Positions 27,467 to 35,338 of a stretch of 64,000 nucleotides of DNA are shown in pieces. The first letter of the stretch is position 1; every line of letters starts with the position of its first letter. This stretch comes from Catellatospora paridis (GTDB lineage: Bacteria > Actinomycetota > Actinomycetes > Mycobacteriales > Micromonosporaceae). The position numbers were made by a program, and so were the translations under genes. The notes below the pieces were generated by a model. It made no database searches. It was not told the DNA's origin and worked only from the letters and a program-made list of their open reading frames with translations. The stretch is taken from NCBI RefSeq assembly GCF_009720365.1, contig NZ_WBZD01000043.1, forward strand, positions 1-64,000, in the 5' to 3' direction.

Positions 27467-28110
27467 GCCCCCGTCCTGTCGGCTCCGGCAGGCACCGACG
27501 CCTGCCCGTTCTCGGGTTGCTCCGGCCGCGGCTTCTCGTGCGGCCCGCCCTCGCCCGCCGGAGGGATGATCTCCAGCAGGCTCAGCAGGTAGAGGCACGC
27601 CTCGGCGTACACCGAGTGGGCCGTGTCGCGCCGGACCTGGTCCCAGTCGATCTGCTCGCGCAGCGAGCGGGCCAGCGGCAGCGCCCGGGAGTAGTCGCAG
27701 TGGTGCTGGGAGAAGGTCAGCAACTTGTGCTCCATCAGCATGGTCGCCGACAGCACGGGGATGTGCAGCGCGCCGACCGGCACGATCGAGCTCTCCGCCA
27801 GCACCTCCTCGGTCACCTGACGCTGCACCGGCCGGAAGATCAGATCCACCAGCCGGTCCTCGTCGTACACCTTCACCAGCCAGTCCTCAGGGGGGCGCTC
27901 GGTGCGGAAACCCTCCTCGGCGTACGCCTGCAGCGTCCGTTCGACGTCCTCCTCGCGGATCACGAAGTCCACGTCGTGCTCGCTGGAGGTGCCACCGCGG
28001 GCGTAGACGGCGAAGCCGCCCGCCAGCGCGAACGGCACCTCCGCGCGGCGCAGCACGCTGGCCGCACGCTTCATCGTCTCCAGGAGCTCTGCACTGATCT
28101 CGCTGAGCAT
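27460..28110 (-). CDS. Nucleotidyltransferase-fold protein
   Basis: 216 residues with a DNA polymerase beta-type nucleotidyltransferase fold. ALAGGFAVYARGGTSSEHDVDFVI contains the G-G and D-x-D motifs that bind nucleotide and metal, and LVDLIF supplies the third acidic residue. This resembles AbiEii/MNT-like and aminoglycoside-adenylyltransferase-like families. The C-terminal 45 residues are Pro/Glu-rich and probably disordered. The ATG is at 28110. It is the first gene of an overlapping operon with BON and phosphoesterase genes. Lack of an adjacent HEPN gene argues against a classical MNT-HEPN toxin pair. Confidence 0.82.
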   Translation of the reverse strand: MLSEISAELLETMKRAASVLRRAEVPFALAGGFAVYARGGTSSEHDVDFVIREEDVERTLQAYAEEGFRTERPPEDWLVKVYDEDRLVDLIFRPVQRQVTEEVLAESSIVPVGALHIPVLSATMLMEHKLLTFSQHHCDYSRALPLARSLREQIDWDQVRRDTAHSVYAEACLYLLSLLEIIPPAGEGGPHEKPRPEQPENGQASVPAGADRTGAW

Positions 28111-28196
28111 GGGGTCGCTATACCCGACGTGTGTTCGTCTCACACATCGCCGGGCACGTTAACCTCACGGACGTGACCGAAGAGGCCGGGACCGGC

Positions 28197-28853
28197 ATGA
28201 AGGTGATCGTTTTCGGGGCGACCGGCATGGTCGGCCAGGGCGTGCTGCGCGAGTGCCTGCGCGACGACCGGGTGGCGCAGGTGAGGGTGGTGGGCCGCAC
28301 CCCCATCGGGCAGCACCACCCCAAGCTGACCGAGATCGTCCGCGACGACCTGTACGACCTGTCTCCCGTCGCCGCCGACCTGGCCGGCTACGACGCCTGC
28401 TTCTTCTGCCTGGGCGTGTCCGCGGCGGGCATGAGCGAGGCCGACTACACCCGCATCACCTACGACCTCACCACGGCCGTCGCCGGCACCCTCGCCGAGG
28501 TCTCCCCCGGTATGCGCTTCGTCTACGTCTCCGGCAGCGGCACCGACAGCACCGAGCACGGCCGGATGATGTGGGCCCGGGTGAAGGGCCGCACCGAGAA
28601 CGCCCTGCTGGCGATGCCGCTCGACGCGTACATGTTCCGACCCGGCTTCATCCAGCCCCGCCACGGCATCACCTCCAAGACCGGCTGGTACCGCACCCTG
28701 TACAAGATCACCGGCCCCCTCTACCCCCTCCTCGCCCGGATCCCCGGCCTGGCCACCACCACCGACCAACTGGGCCGCGCCATGATCCACGTCGCCATCG
28801 CGGGCGCCCCCACCCGCACCCTCACCAACCGCGACATCAACGCCCTCCCCTGA
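28197..28853 (+). CDS. NAD(P)-binding Rossmann-fold epimerase/reductase-like protein
   Basis: 218 residues of an atypical SDR/NmrA-like type. The nucleotide-binding loop is VIVFGATGMVGQGVLREC at the N-terminus. RVVGRTP and FCLGVSAAGMSEADYTRIT follow, then YVSGSGTDS and MFRPGFIQPRHG. This is close to the family of short proteins related to NAD-dependent epimerases and Htatip2-like oxidoreductases. The ATG at 28197 starts just before the fold; GTG at 28173 is an alternative. The upstream neighbour is divergent. The reaction is unknown. Confidence 0.86.
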   Translation: MKVIVFGATGMVGQGVLRECLRDDRVAQVRVVGRTPIGQHHPKLTEIVRDDLYDLSPVAADLAGYDACFFCLGVSAAGMSEADYTRITYDLTTAVAGTLAEVSPGMRFVYVSGSGTDSTEHGRMMWARVKGRTENALLAMPLDAYMFRPGFIQPRHGITSKTGWYRTLYKITGPLYPLLARIPGLATTTDQLGRAMIHVAIAGAPTRTLTNRDINALP

Positions 28854-28926
28854 ACCGCCCCGCCTTGCCTGACCAGGCGCCGCCCAGCCGGCGCAAACTG
28901 TCGGACGGGCGTGTTTGACTGGCCCG

Positions 28927-29502
28927 ATGGCCGCTGACGCCCCCACCCTGACCTTCGCCGACGCCGTCGCCTTCGAGCAGTGGCTCGCCGCCCAGCCCGC
29001 CGACAGCGCGGGTGTGTGGCTCAAGCTGGCGAAGAAGGCCTCCGGCGTGCCGTCGGTCGACTACTCCCAGGCCCTCGACGTGGCCCTGTGCCACGGCTGG
29101 ATCGACGGGCCGAAAGCCGGCGTCGACGAGGTGTACTGGCTGCAGAAATTCACCCCGCGCCGGGCCCGCAGCCGCTGGTCGAAGATCAATCGCAACCGGG
29201 TGGCGGCGCTGATCGAGCAGGGCCGGATGCGGCCCGGAGGGCTGGCCGAGATCGAGCGGGCGCAGGCCGACGGGCGCTGGGAAGCGGCCTACGACGGCAT
29301 GAAGACGGCCGAGGTGCCAGACGACCTCGCCCAGGCACTCGCCGCCGACCCGCAGGCGCAGCGCTTCTTCGAGACCGTCGACCGGCAGAACCGGTACGCG
29401 ATCCTGCACCGGATCCAGGAGGCGAAACGCCCGGAGACCCGGGCCAGGCGGATCGCCCAGTACGTCGCCATGCTCGCCGAAGGCAAGAAGATCCATCCCT
29501 GA
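28927..29502 (+). CDS. YdeI/OmpD-associated family protein
   Basis: 191 residues. The YdeI/bacteriocin-protection family pattern is visible: FEQWLAAQPADSAGVWLKLAKKASG, SYSQALDVALCHGWIDG-like text, KFTPRRARSRWSKINR and the C-terminal PDDLAQALAADPQAQRFFE helix. Members are small cytoplasmic proteins linked to bacteriocin or antimicrobial-peptide tolerance in some species; the biochemical role is unclear. It follows the Rossmann protein by 73 bases on the same strand. Confidence 0.87.
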   Translation: MAADAPTLTFADAVAFEQWLAAQPADSAGVWLKLAKKASGVPSVDYSQALDVALCHGWIDGPKAGVDEVYWLQKFTPRRARSRWSKINRNRVAALIEQGRMRPGGLAEIERAQADGRWEAAYDGMKTAEVPDDLAQALAADPQAQRFFETVDRQNRYAILHRIQEAKRPETRARRIAQYVAMLAEGKKIHP

Positions 29503-29568
29503 GCCGGCCTGCCGCAGCGGCACATCCCGCAGGCCGACGCGCACCCGGCCCACGGGCTCGCCGGTAGC

Positions 29569-29979
29569 ATGGCGATCATGGGAACGGTAAGGGTCGAACG
29601 CACTGACGACGGTTTCATCGCCACCAACGAGCGCGGGGCCTCGGTCGCCGTGGGCAGCTCCGATCAGGACGGCGTGTTCTCGCCGGTCGAGCTGCTGCTC
29701 GCGGCGCTGGGCGGCTGTGAGATCGTCACCGTCGAGCCGCTGACCGCCAAGCGCGGCCACCGCCTCGTCAAGCTGGCGGTACGTGTCGACGCCGAGAAGG
29801 TCGCGCCGACGAAGCTCGGGCCGATCACGACGACGTACGAGATCGAACTGCCGCCCGGCGACGACAAGGCCGCCGAGGTGTTCGAGTCGGTCGCCCACCG
29901 GGTCCACGAGAACCACTGCACGGTCGGCCGCGCGCTGCGCGAGGGCACCGAGACCCTCCAGATCCTGCCGCCCCGCTGA
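29569..29979 (+). CDS. OsmC family peroxiredoxin-like protein
   Basis: 136 residues. OsmC-type proteins reduce organic hydroperoxides using two cysteines; here these are Cys50 (LLAALGGCEIVTV) and Cys117 (VHENHCTVGRAL), in the expected positions. FSPVELLLAALGG is the family signature. The start at 29569 or 29578 cannot be distinguished from the sequence. A GC-rich hairpin follows the gene. Confidence 0.92.
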   Translation: MAIMGTVRVERTDDGFIATNERGASVAVGSSDQDGVFSPVELLLAALGGCEIVTVEPLTAKRGHRLVKLAVRVDAEKVAPTKLGPITTTYEIELPPGDDKAAEVFESVAHRVHENHCTVGRALREGTETLQILPPR

Positions 29980-29988
29980 CCACCGCGC

Positions 29989-30022
29989 CCCCACCCCGGC
30001 AGGACGGGCGACCGGGGCGGGG
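29989..30022 (+). terminator. Terminator of the osmC-like gene
   Basis: CCCCACCCCGG and CCGGGGCGGGG form an 11-bp stem with one mismatch and a 12-base loop, nine bases after the stop codon. Confidence 0.7.
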
Positions 30023-30112
30023 CGGATGTCCGGTTCCGGGGTTCTCGTCCTGGGATGCGGCGTAGCGTGAGAGCACAAGGGACCGGCGACGCCGGTGGGG
30101 GCGGTCACCGAC

Positions 30113-30520
30113 ATGGAGCACCCGTGGGGGCAGGCCGCGCTGGCCAACCTGGTCGATCTGCTCGTCATGCTGGTCGAGGCCGCCGGCGCGGTGGTCATCT
30201 TCATCGGGGCCAGCGTCGCCTTCGTCCAGTTCGTCGGTGCGGCGATCCGCGGGCGGCATACCGTCGACTTCGTACCGATCCGGCTGGGACTCGGCCGCTT
30301 CCTCACCCTCGGCCTGGAGTTCCAGCTCGCCGGTGACATCCTGCGCACCGCGGTCTCGCCCACCCTGCGCGAGATCGCCGAGCTCGCCGCGATCGCCACC
30401 ATCCGCACCGCGCTGAACTACTTCCTCACCAAGGAGATCCAGGAGGCCCGGGCCGAGCTGCGCGGCGTCGGCGAGGTCATCACGCCCGGCCCGGGCGGCA
30501 CGGCGCGGGGCACGCCGTGA
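30113..30520 (+). CDS. DUF1622 membrane protein
   Basis: About 135 residues with two or three membrane helices. The DUF1622 pattern is present: LVDLLVMLVEAAGAVVIFIGASVAFVQF, IRLGLGRFLTLGLEFQLAGDILRTAVSPT and ELAAIATIRTALNYFLTKEI. The ATG at 30113 is preferred; a GTG at 30095 would add six residues. The last four bases overlap the GTG of the next membrane-protein gene, so the two are coupled. No function is known for the family. Confidence 0.87.
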   Translation: MEHPWGQAALANLVDLLVMLVEAAGAVVIFIGASVAFVQFVGAAIRGRHTVDFVPIRLGLGRFLTLGLEFQLAGDILRTAVSPTLREIAELAAIATIRTALNYFLTKEIQEARAELRGVGEVITPGPGGTARGTP

Positions 30521-30795
30521 CCCTGCTGCCGGAAGAGGTGGTACGCGGCGCGGCCCAGCTCTGCGTGGCGGCGGGTTTCGCCGCCGGGGCACTGGCGTTC
30601 GCGCGGTGCCGATCCGGCCGGATGGCCGTGTCGGTGGCGCTGGATTTCTGGCTCGCGGCGGGACTGCTGACCCTGTCACTGGCCACGACCTGGACGGCGA
30701 TCCTGGCCGCGGCGGCGATCGTCGGATTGCGCCGCATGCTCACGCTGGCCCTGGCCCAGGGTACGCACCGGGCCGCCGGAGACCGGCCGGGGTGA
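30517..30795 (+). CDS. Small two-helix membrane protein
   Basis: 92 residues with hydrophobic segments at about 14-30 (QLCVAAGFAAGALAFA) and 42-68 (VALDFWLAAGLLTLSLATTWTAILAAAAIV). The GTG start overlaps the stop codon of the DUF1622 gene by four bases (GTGA). The sequence resembles the C-terminal, membrane half seen in DUF1622-associated proteins, but no family is certain. It is probably a partner of the preceding protein in one membrane complex. Confidence 0.75.
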   Translation: MTLLPEEVVRGAAQLCVAAGFAAGALAFARCRSGRMAVSVALDFWLAAGLLTLSLATTWTAILAAAAIVGLRRMLTLALAQGTHRAAGDRPG

Positions 30796-30882
30796 GGCGG
30801 GGACCCACCGGGTGCCGGGCCGGGCTTCCGGCATGTGCCGCGCGAATGCAGACTGACGGGGGTCGCCGGTACGGTGCCACGC

Positions 30883-31419
30883 ATGCGTGATCAGGACCTG
30901 CTGCGGCAGATAAAGGACGAGCGGTGGATCGCCGAGTTGCTCGTCCGTTTCGACTTCGACCTTCAGCGCGCCGAGAACGGACCCGTCGAGGCGGTGCGGC
31001 TGCCTGACGGCGGCGCGCTGGAGATGATCGCCGGTGACGCCTCCGGCGGCGCGTTCCTGCTGGCCGGGCCACCGGCCGACAACCGTCCGGTCGTCTACGC
31101 CGGTTCCGAAGGTGAGGGCGGGCTGATCGCGGCGGATCTGCGTACTGCGCTGGCGCTGGTGGTCGGCCTGTCCAGCCTGCACGACGCCACCTCGATGCCG
31201 TTCGGCGACGGAGCGGCGCTGCGCGAGTGGCTGGCCTTCGCCGACGACGAGATCCGAGAGGACTGGCCCGATCTGGACGACGACCGGGCCCGGCTGCGTG
31301 ATGCTCTCGGCCTTCCCGAGGCCGCCGGCCTGCTCGCGGGGCTGCACGCCGCCGCGGCCGACGAGCGCTACCTCCCGGTCAGCGACCTCGGCGACGTCTA
31401 CGAGCCGATGACCAGCTAG
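30883..31419 (+). CDS. Hypothetical SMI1/SUKH-like or uncharacterised cytoplasmic protein
   Basis: 178 residues, acidic. It starts RDQDLLRQIKDERWIAELL and contains GGALEMIAGDASGGAFLLAG and a repeated LRDALGLPEAAGLL helix. The pattern of a small alpha/beta protein reading food-like glycines resembles immunity-type SUKH proteins, but I am unsure. The ATG at 30883 is preferred to an ATG at 30835, which would add 16 residues. No neighbour gives a function. Confidence 0.7.
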   Translation: MRDQDLLRQIKDERWIAELLVRFDFDLQRAENGPVEAVRLPDGGALEMIAGDASGGAFLLAGPPADNRPVVYAGSEGEGGLIAADLRTALALVVGLSSLHDATSMPFGDGAALREWLAFADDEIREDWPDLDDDRARLRDALGLPEAAGLLAGLHAAAADERYLPVSDLGDVYEPMTS

Positions 31420-31455
31420 GCCGCATCCTGCCTGGCCACACGCCAGGAAGCGTGC

Positions 31456-31501
31456 GGAAGGGCACCTTCTACAACACAAGGCGATGTGAAGGTGCCCTTC
31501 C
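31456..31501. repeat. AAGGGCACCTT-type palindromic repeat upstream of the DyP gene
   Basis: GGAAGGGCACCTTC (31456-31469) and its perfect complement (31488-31501) enclose an 18-base loop. It is closely related to the elements at 43073 and 43365. It lies downstream of the preceding gene and can terminate it. Its right arm could be misread as the N-terminus (MKVPFPHS) of the DyP protein. Confidence 0.8.
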
Positions 31502-31527
31502 CTCATTCCAGAGTTGTGCGGGCGGGG

Positions 31528-31553
31528 GACGTGGCACGATCCGGGGAGGAGGC
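31528..31553 (+). promoter_or_regulatory. Conserved motif upstream of the DyP gene
   Basis: GACGTGGCACGAT-CCGG-GAGGAGGC starts 42 bases upstream of the DyP GTG. The same string with one extra base occurs upstream of the SDR-like gene at 33531. It probably marks a shared promoter/leader or regulatory site of the encapsulin locus. Confidence 0.6.
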
Positions 31554-31569
31554 TTCCGGGAGGTTCATC

Positions 31570-32688
31570 GTGGGCAGCGTCGAGTCGCAACCGGTGCTGA
31601 CGGGCATCACCGAGGCCGCCGTCTTCCTGATCGTGACCGTGCGCGACGGGGCCGAGGAAGACGTCCGGGACCTGCTCGGCGACGTCTCCAGCCTGGCCCG
31701 GGCCGTCGGGTTCCGGGTGCCGGACGGCCAGCTCCAGTGTGTGGTCGGCATCGGCTCGCTGCTGTGGGACCGGCTGTTCGGCGGCCCGCGCCCGGCCGGG
31801 CTGCACCCGTTCCGCGAGATCGCCGGCCCGCGGCACGTCGCCGTCGCCACTCCCGGTGATCTGCTGTTCCACCTGCGGGCCCGGCGCATGGACCTCTGCT
31901 TCGAGCTGGCCAAGCAGTTCATGGCCCGGTTGGCGGGCCGGGTCGACGTCGTCGACGAGACCCACGGCTTCAAGTACTTCGACGAGCGGGACCTGCTCGG
32001 ATTCGTCGACGGCACCGAGAACCCGACCGGCAACGCGGCCGCCAGGTCGGCCCTGATCGGCGACGAGGATCCCGGCTTCCTCGGCGGCAGCTACGTCATC
32101 GTGCAGAAGTACCTGCACGACATGGCCGCCTGGAACGCGATCTCGGTGGCCGAGCAGGAACGGGTGATCGGCCGGACCAAGTTGGACGACATCGAGTTCC
32201 CCGACGAGGCCAAGCCCGCCGACTCGCACCTGACGCTGAACACGATCACCGACGACGACGGCGTCGAGCACAAGATCGTGCGCGACAACATGCCGTTCGG
32301 CTCGGCCGGCGAGGGCGAGTTCGGCACCTACTTCATCGGGTACGCCGGCCAGGTCGAGATCACCGAGCAGATGCTGCAGAACATGTTCATCGGCAAGCCG
32401 CCCGGCACCACCGACCGCATCCTCGACTTCTCCACCGCGGTGTCGGGCAGCCTGTTCTTCGTGCCGTCGGCCGACCTGCTCGACGACCTGCCGCCGCCGG
32501 CGGGGTCCGCCGTGCCGGCGGCCGAACCGGCGCAGGCAGAGCCGGTGGCAGCCACGCCGGTGGAACTGGGCCCGGTGGGGATTCCGGGCGCCCTGGCCGT
32601 CACGCGGGGCGAGGCGCCGGTGTCGGCGGAGATCGGGCCCGGCGACTCTTCGCTGGGCATCGGGAGCTTGAAGGGGAGCCGGGCATGA
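31570..32688 (+). CDS. Dye-decolorizing peroxidase with encapsulin-targeting tail
   Basis: A heme peroxidase of 372 residues, cytoplasmic and the likely cargo of the encapsulin encoded next to it. The DyP signature GFVDG is at 144-148 (catalytic Asp147). His220 in DSHLTL is the likely proximal heme ligand, and Arg238 in KIVRDN the distal Arg. After the fold, a Pro/Ala-rich linker (305-355) ends in SLGIGSLKG at 361-369, the typical family 1 encapsulin cargo-loading peptide. The GTG at 31570 has GGGAGG six bases upstream; an in-frame start at 31486 falls in a repeat. It overlaps the encapsulin gene by four bases (ATGA). Confidence 0.96.
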   Translation: MGSVESQPVLTGITEAAVFLIVTVRDGAEEDVRDLLGDVSSLARAVGFRVPDGQLQCVVGIGSLLWDRLFGGPRPAGLHPFREIAGPRHVAVATPGDLLFHLRARRMDLCFELAKQFMARLAGRVDVVDETHGFKYFDERDLLGFVDGTENPTGNAAARSALIGDEDPGFLGGSYVIVQKYLHDMAAWNAISVAEQERVIGRTKLDDIEFPDEAKPADSHLTLNTITDDDGVEHKIVRDNMPFGSAGEGEFGTYFIGYAGQVEITEQMLQNMFIGKPPGTTDRILDFSTAVSGSLFFVPSADLLDDLPPPAGSAVPAAEPAQAEPVAATPVELGPVGIPGALAVTRGEAPVSAEIGPGDSSLGIGSLKGSRA

Positions 32689-33491
32689 ACAACCTGCATC
32701 GCGAACTCGCCCCGATCTCGGACGAGGCGTGGGAGAACCTGGAGGCCGAAGCACGGCGCACGTTCACCCGGCACGTGGCCGCCCGCCGCGCGGTCGACGT
32801 GATCGGCCCCGCGGGCCTGGACCAGGCCGCCGTCGGCACCGGTCACCTGCACCCGGCCGGCGACTCCGGCGGCGCGGTCCAGGCGCGGGTGCGGGAGGCC
32901 CGCCCGCTGGTCGAGTTCCGGGCGCCGTTCACGGTGAGCAGGCAGGCGGTCGACGACGTCGCCCGGGGGGCCAAGGACCCGGACTGGCAGCCGGTCAAGG
33001 ACGCCGCGAAACAGATCGCCTTCGCCGAGGACGGCATGGTCTTCGACGGTTTCGCCGAGGCGGGCGTGGTCGGCATCAAGCAGGCGGCGTCCAACCCGCC
33101 GATCGCCCTGCCCGCCGACGCCGCCGCCTACCCCGACGCGGTCGCGCAGGCCATGACCGAGCTGCGCCTGGCCGGTGTCGCGGGGCCGTACACGCTGCTG
33201 CTCAGCGCCGACGCGTACACCGCCGTCGCGGAGACGACCGACCACGGCTATCCGATCCGCGAGCACCTGTCCCGGGTGCTGGGCAAGGAGAGCCACATCA
33301 TCTGGGCGCCCGCGCTGACCGGGGGGCTGCTGCTGTCGACCCGCGGCGGCGACTACGAGCTACACCTGGGCCAGGACCTGTCGATCGGCTACCTGTCCCA
33401 TGACCCCGACTCGGTGCGGCTTTACTTCCAGGAGTCGCTGACCTTCTTCGTGCAGACCACCGAGGCCGGGGTCGAACTCACCGCCGGATGA
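32685..33491 (+). CDS. Family 1 encapsulin shell protein
   Basis: 268 residues, the usual length of the HK97-fold encapsulin (linocin M18-like). The N-terminus NNLHRELAPISDEAWENLEAEARRTF is the family signature; VDVIGP, RQAVDDVARGAKDPDW, and the C-terminal LSRVLG-ESHIIWAPAL, GGDYELHLGQDLSIGY and YFQESLTFFV are also typical. Sixty copies should form a 20-25 nm shell around the DyP peroxidase. The ATG overlaps the DyP stop codon, and the two genes are cotranslated. The gene is followed by a 71-base gap and a copy of the locus motif. Confidence 0.96.
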   Translation: MNNLHRELAPISDEAWENLEAEARRTFTRHVAARRAVDVIGPAGLDQAAVGTGHLHPAGDSGGAVQARVREARPLVEFRAPFTVSRQAVDDVARGAKDPDWQPVKDAAKQIAFAEDGMVFDGFAEAGVVGIKQAASNPPIALPADAAAYPDAVAQAMTELRLAGVAGPYTLLLSADAYTAVAETTDHGYPIREHLSRVLGKESHIIWAPALTGGLLLSTRGGDYELHLGQDLSIGYLSHDPDSVRLYFQESLTFFVQTTEAGVELTAG

Positions 33492-33530
33492 CCGCCGGAC
33501 TGCCCGCATTCGGGCCTGCCGAGGGCGCTT

Positions 33531-33557
33531 GACGTGGCACGATTCCGGTGAGGAGGC
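33531..33557 (+). promoter_or_regulatory. Conserved motif upstream of the SDR-like gene
   Basis: GACGTGGCACGAT-TCCGG-GAGGAGGC, matching the motif upstream of the DyP gene at 31528 apart from one inserted base. GAGGAGG also serves as ribosome binding site for the GTG at 33563. TTGACG at its left end could be a -35 box. Confidence 0.6.
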
Positions 33558-33562
33558 GTGCG

Positions 33563-34384
33563 GTGACGCGCCCGCCGGACCGCCCGCGTGAGGGGATGAG
33601 GATGATGCTCTCCGGCAAACGGGCCCTGGTGTTCGCCGCCGACGAGCGGCTCGCCGAGACCGTGGCCCGCCACCTGGGCAAGCAGGGCGCGCAGGTGTGG
33701 GTCAGCGGCCTGGACACCGAGGCCGTCGAGGCGCTCGCCGAGAAGATCAACGCCGACGGCGGCGAGGCCCATCCGGCCACCGTCGACCCCAGCGATCCGC
33801 ATCATGTACGCGAATACGTAACCGCCGTCGCCTCCAAGGGCCCGGTCGACGTGTGCTTCAACGGCTTCGAGCTGCCCACGCACGCCGCCGGGGTGGGCGT
33901 GCCCTACCGCGACCTGGACCCCACCGTGCTCACCGAGGCCCTCGGCGAGGTGATCGGCGCGCATTTCCTGACCGCGCGGGAGGCGGCCCGGGTGATGGTC
34001 CCGGCCGGGCGCGGCTCGATCATCACGGTCGCGTCGACCAACGGGGGCAGCGGCCGCCCGCACACGGGCGCGCTCGGCGCGGTGGCGGGCGCGCTGGAAG
34101 CCCTGGCCCGCAGCATGGCAACCGAGTACGGCCCGTCCGGCGTACGGGTCAACCACGTCCGGGCCACCCGGCTGTCCAGCGGCCCGATGTACTACGAGAA
34201 CGCCCTGGGCCGACCGGTGACCGTGGACGAGGTCGCCGCGGCCGTGGCCTGGCTGTCGTCCGACGCGTCCGGCGGCGTCACCGGACAGGTGATCGAGGTC
34301 AGCGGCGGGGAGCACGGGCTCAGCGAGGCCGTGGCCGCCCGCGGGCCGAGGAGGGAGCGACATGTCGAACTCGATCTACCATGA
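33563..34384 (+). CDS. SDR-family protein lacking the catalytic motifs
   Basis: 273 residues with a short-chain dehydrogenase fold. The overall order matches classical SDRs (an N-terminal beta-strand LSGKRALVFAA, SIITVAST, GVRVNHVRAT, and GQVIEVSGGEHG at the end). Yet the Gly-rich NAD loop TGxxxGxG reads AADERLA, the NNAG motif reads FNGF, and the catalytic YxxxK reads as TGALG with no Tyr or Lys. It is probably not a dehydrogenase. GTG at 33563 has GAGGAGG upstream; ATGs at 33596-33605 are alternatives. It overlaps the next gene by 23 bases and follows the encapsulin operon. Confidence 0.85.
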   Translation: MTRPPDRPREGMRMMLSGKRALVFAADERLAETVARHLGKQGAQVWVSGLDTEAVEALAEKINADGGEAHPATVDPSDPHHVREYVTAVASKGPVDVCFNGFELPTHAAGVGVPYRDLDPTVLTEALGEVIGAHFLTAREAARVMVPAGRGSIITVASTNGGSGRPHTGALGAVAGALEALARSMATEYGPSGVRVNHVRATRLSSGPMYYENALGRPVTVDEVAAAVAWLSSDASGGVTGQVIEVSGGEHGLSEAVAARGPRRERHVELDLP

Positions 34385-34760
34385 CGAATACGGCACGATC
34401 AGCCGCGACGACGACCACGGCCTGCTGGCGCTGACCTGGTCCCCGGCGACCGACCACATCAGCGACGACGATTTCAAGGCGCTGATGGCGCGCTTCGCGC
34501 AGACCGCCGAGCAACTGCCGACCCGCTACCTCGTGGTCGACGCCCGGAACCTGCACCACCGGCCGGACGCCGGCTTCGACAACTGGTGCGACCAGAACGT
34601 CATCCCCTGCTACAACCGCGCCGGGGTGGCCAAGCTCGCGTACCTGATGCGGCCCGCCGAGGCCGCCGAGGCCGAGCCGGCGCCCGAGGGACCGGCCACG
34701 TTCCCGACCGCGTACTTCGACTCGATGGAGTCGGTGCACGATTGGCTCAAGACCGGCTGA
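34362..34760 (+). CDS. Small cytoplasmic protein, STAS/SpoIIAA-like
   Basis: 132 residues. The core SDDDFKALMARFAQTAEQLPTRYLVVDARNLHH has the strand-helix-strand pattern of SpoIIAA/STAS-like proteins, which bind nucleotides or act in regulation. There is no signal peptide or membrane segment. Its start is within the end of the SDR-like gene (23-base overlap), so the two should be translated together. Function within the encapsulin locus is unknown. It ends 68 bases before the ECF sigma gene. Confidence 0.78.
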   Translation: MSNSIYHDEYGTISRDDDHGLLALTWSPATDHISDDDFKALMARFAQTAEQLPTRYLVVDARNLHHRPDAGFDNWCDQNVIPCYNRAGVAKLAYLMRPAEAAEAEPAPEGPATFPTAYFDSMESVHDWLKTG

Positions 34761-34828
34761 GAACGATGGTGTGACAGTGCAACAGACCGCCTCCGTCCGG
34801 CGTACATACCGGGTGGAGGTGGCGACTG

Positions 34829-35338
34829 GTGCCGGATCATTCGTTCGACGACTTCGTCCATGCCGCCCTGCCCGCGCTCGGCCGGTACGCGTACGCCCTG
34901 ACCGGCGAACGCGCGGCCGGTGAGGACCTGATCCAGGACACCCTGGTCAAGGTCGCCGGAGCGTGGCGGCGGGTGCACCGCGACGGCAGCCCCCTGGCGT
35001 ACGCGCGCACGACGATGCTCAACACGTACCTGAGCGCGTGGCGGATCCGCCGCAGGCGGCCGGCCAGCGTGCCACTGGAGGTCGACTGGCCCGGCCCTGA
35101 TGAGTACGGCCCGGTCGATGTCCGTGATCAGTTGCGCCGCGCCCTGGACGCGCTGCCGCGGGCCCAGCGGGCGGTGCTGGTGCTCGGTTTTCTCGACGAT
35201 CTGTCCGATGAGGAGATCGCCGGAATGCTGGACCGCCGCCCGGCCACGGTGCGCTCGCTGCGCCACCGCGGCCTGGCGGCGCTACGCCGGCAACTCGACG
35301 GCGACCAGGTGGAGGGCGGTCCGTATGCACGACGTTGA
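34829..35338 (+). CDS. ECF RNA polymerase sigma factor, SigE family
   Basis: 169 residues with regions sigma-2 (FDDFVHAALPALGRYAYALTGERAAGEDLIQDTLVKV) and sigma-4 (RAQRAVLVLGFLDDLSDEEIAGMLDRRPATVRSLRHRGL). It is the SigE-type actinobacterial ECF pattern. The GTG start has GGAGGTGG about ten bases upstream. The gene overlaps the next one by 14 bases, and the next product is a membrane protein with the position of an anti-sigma factor. It lies between the two encapsulin systems and could control them; there is no direct evidence. Confidence 0.92.
   Translation: MPDHSFDDFVHAALPALGRYAYALTGERAAGEDLIQDTLVKVAGAWRRVHRDGSPLAYARTTMLNTYLSAWRIRRRRPASVPLEVDWPGPDEYGPVDVRDQLRRALDALPRAQRAVLVLGFLDDLSDEEIAGMLDRRPATVRSLRHRGLAALRRQLDGDQVEGGPYARR

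Noticed and set aside
27460-28110. MNT-HEPN toxin-antitoxin pair
   Set aside because: The nucleotidyltransferase has no adjacent HEPN gene; its partners are BON and a phosphoesterase.
31528-31540. TGGCACG as half of a sigma-54 promoter
   Set aside because: The required TTGC element at fixed spacing is absent, and actinobacteria generally lack sigma-54.
31486-31569. Longer N-terminus (start MKVPFPHS) for the DyP peroxidase
   Set aside because: It is encoded by the right arm of a palindromic repeat. The GTG at 31570 has GGGAGG at good spacing and the usual DyP N-terminus.
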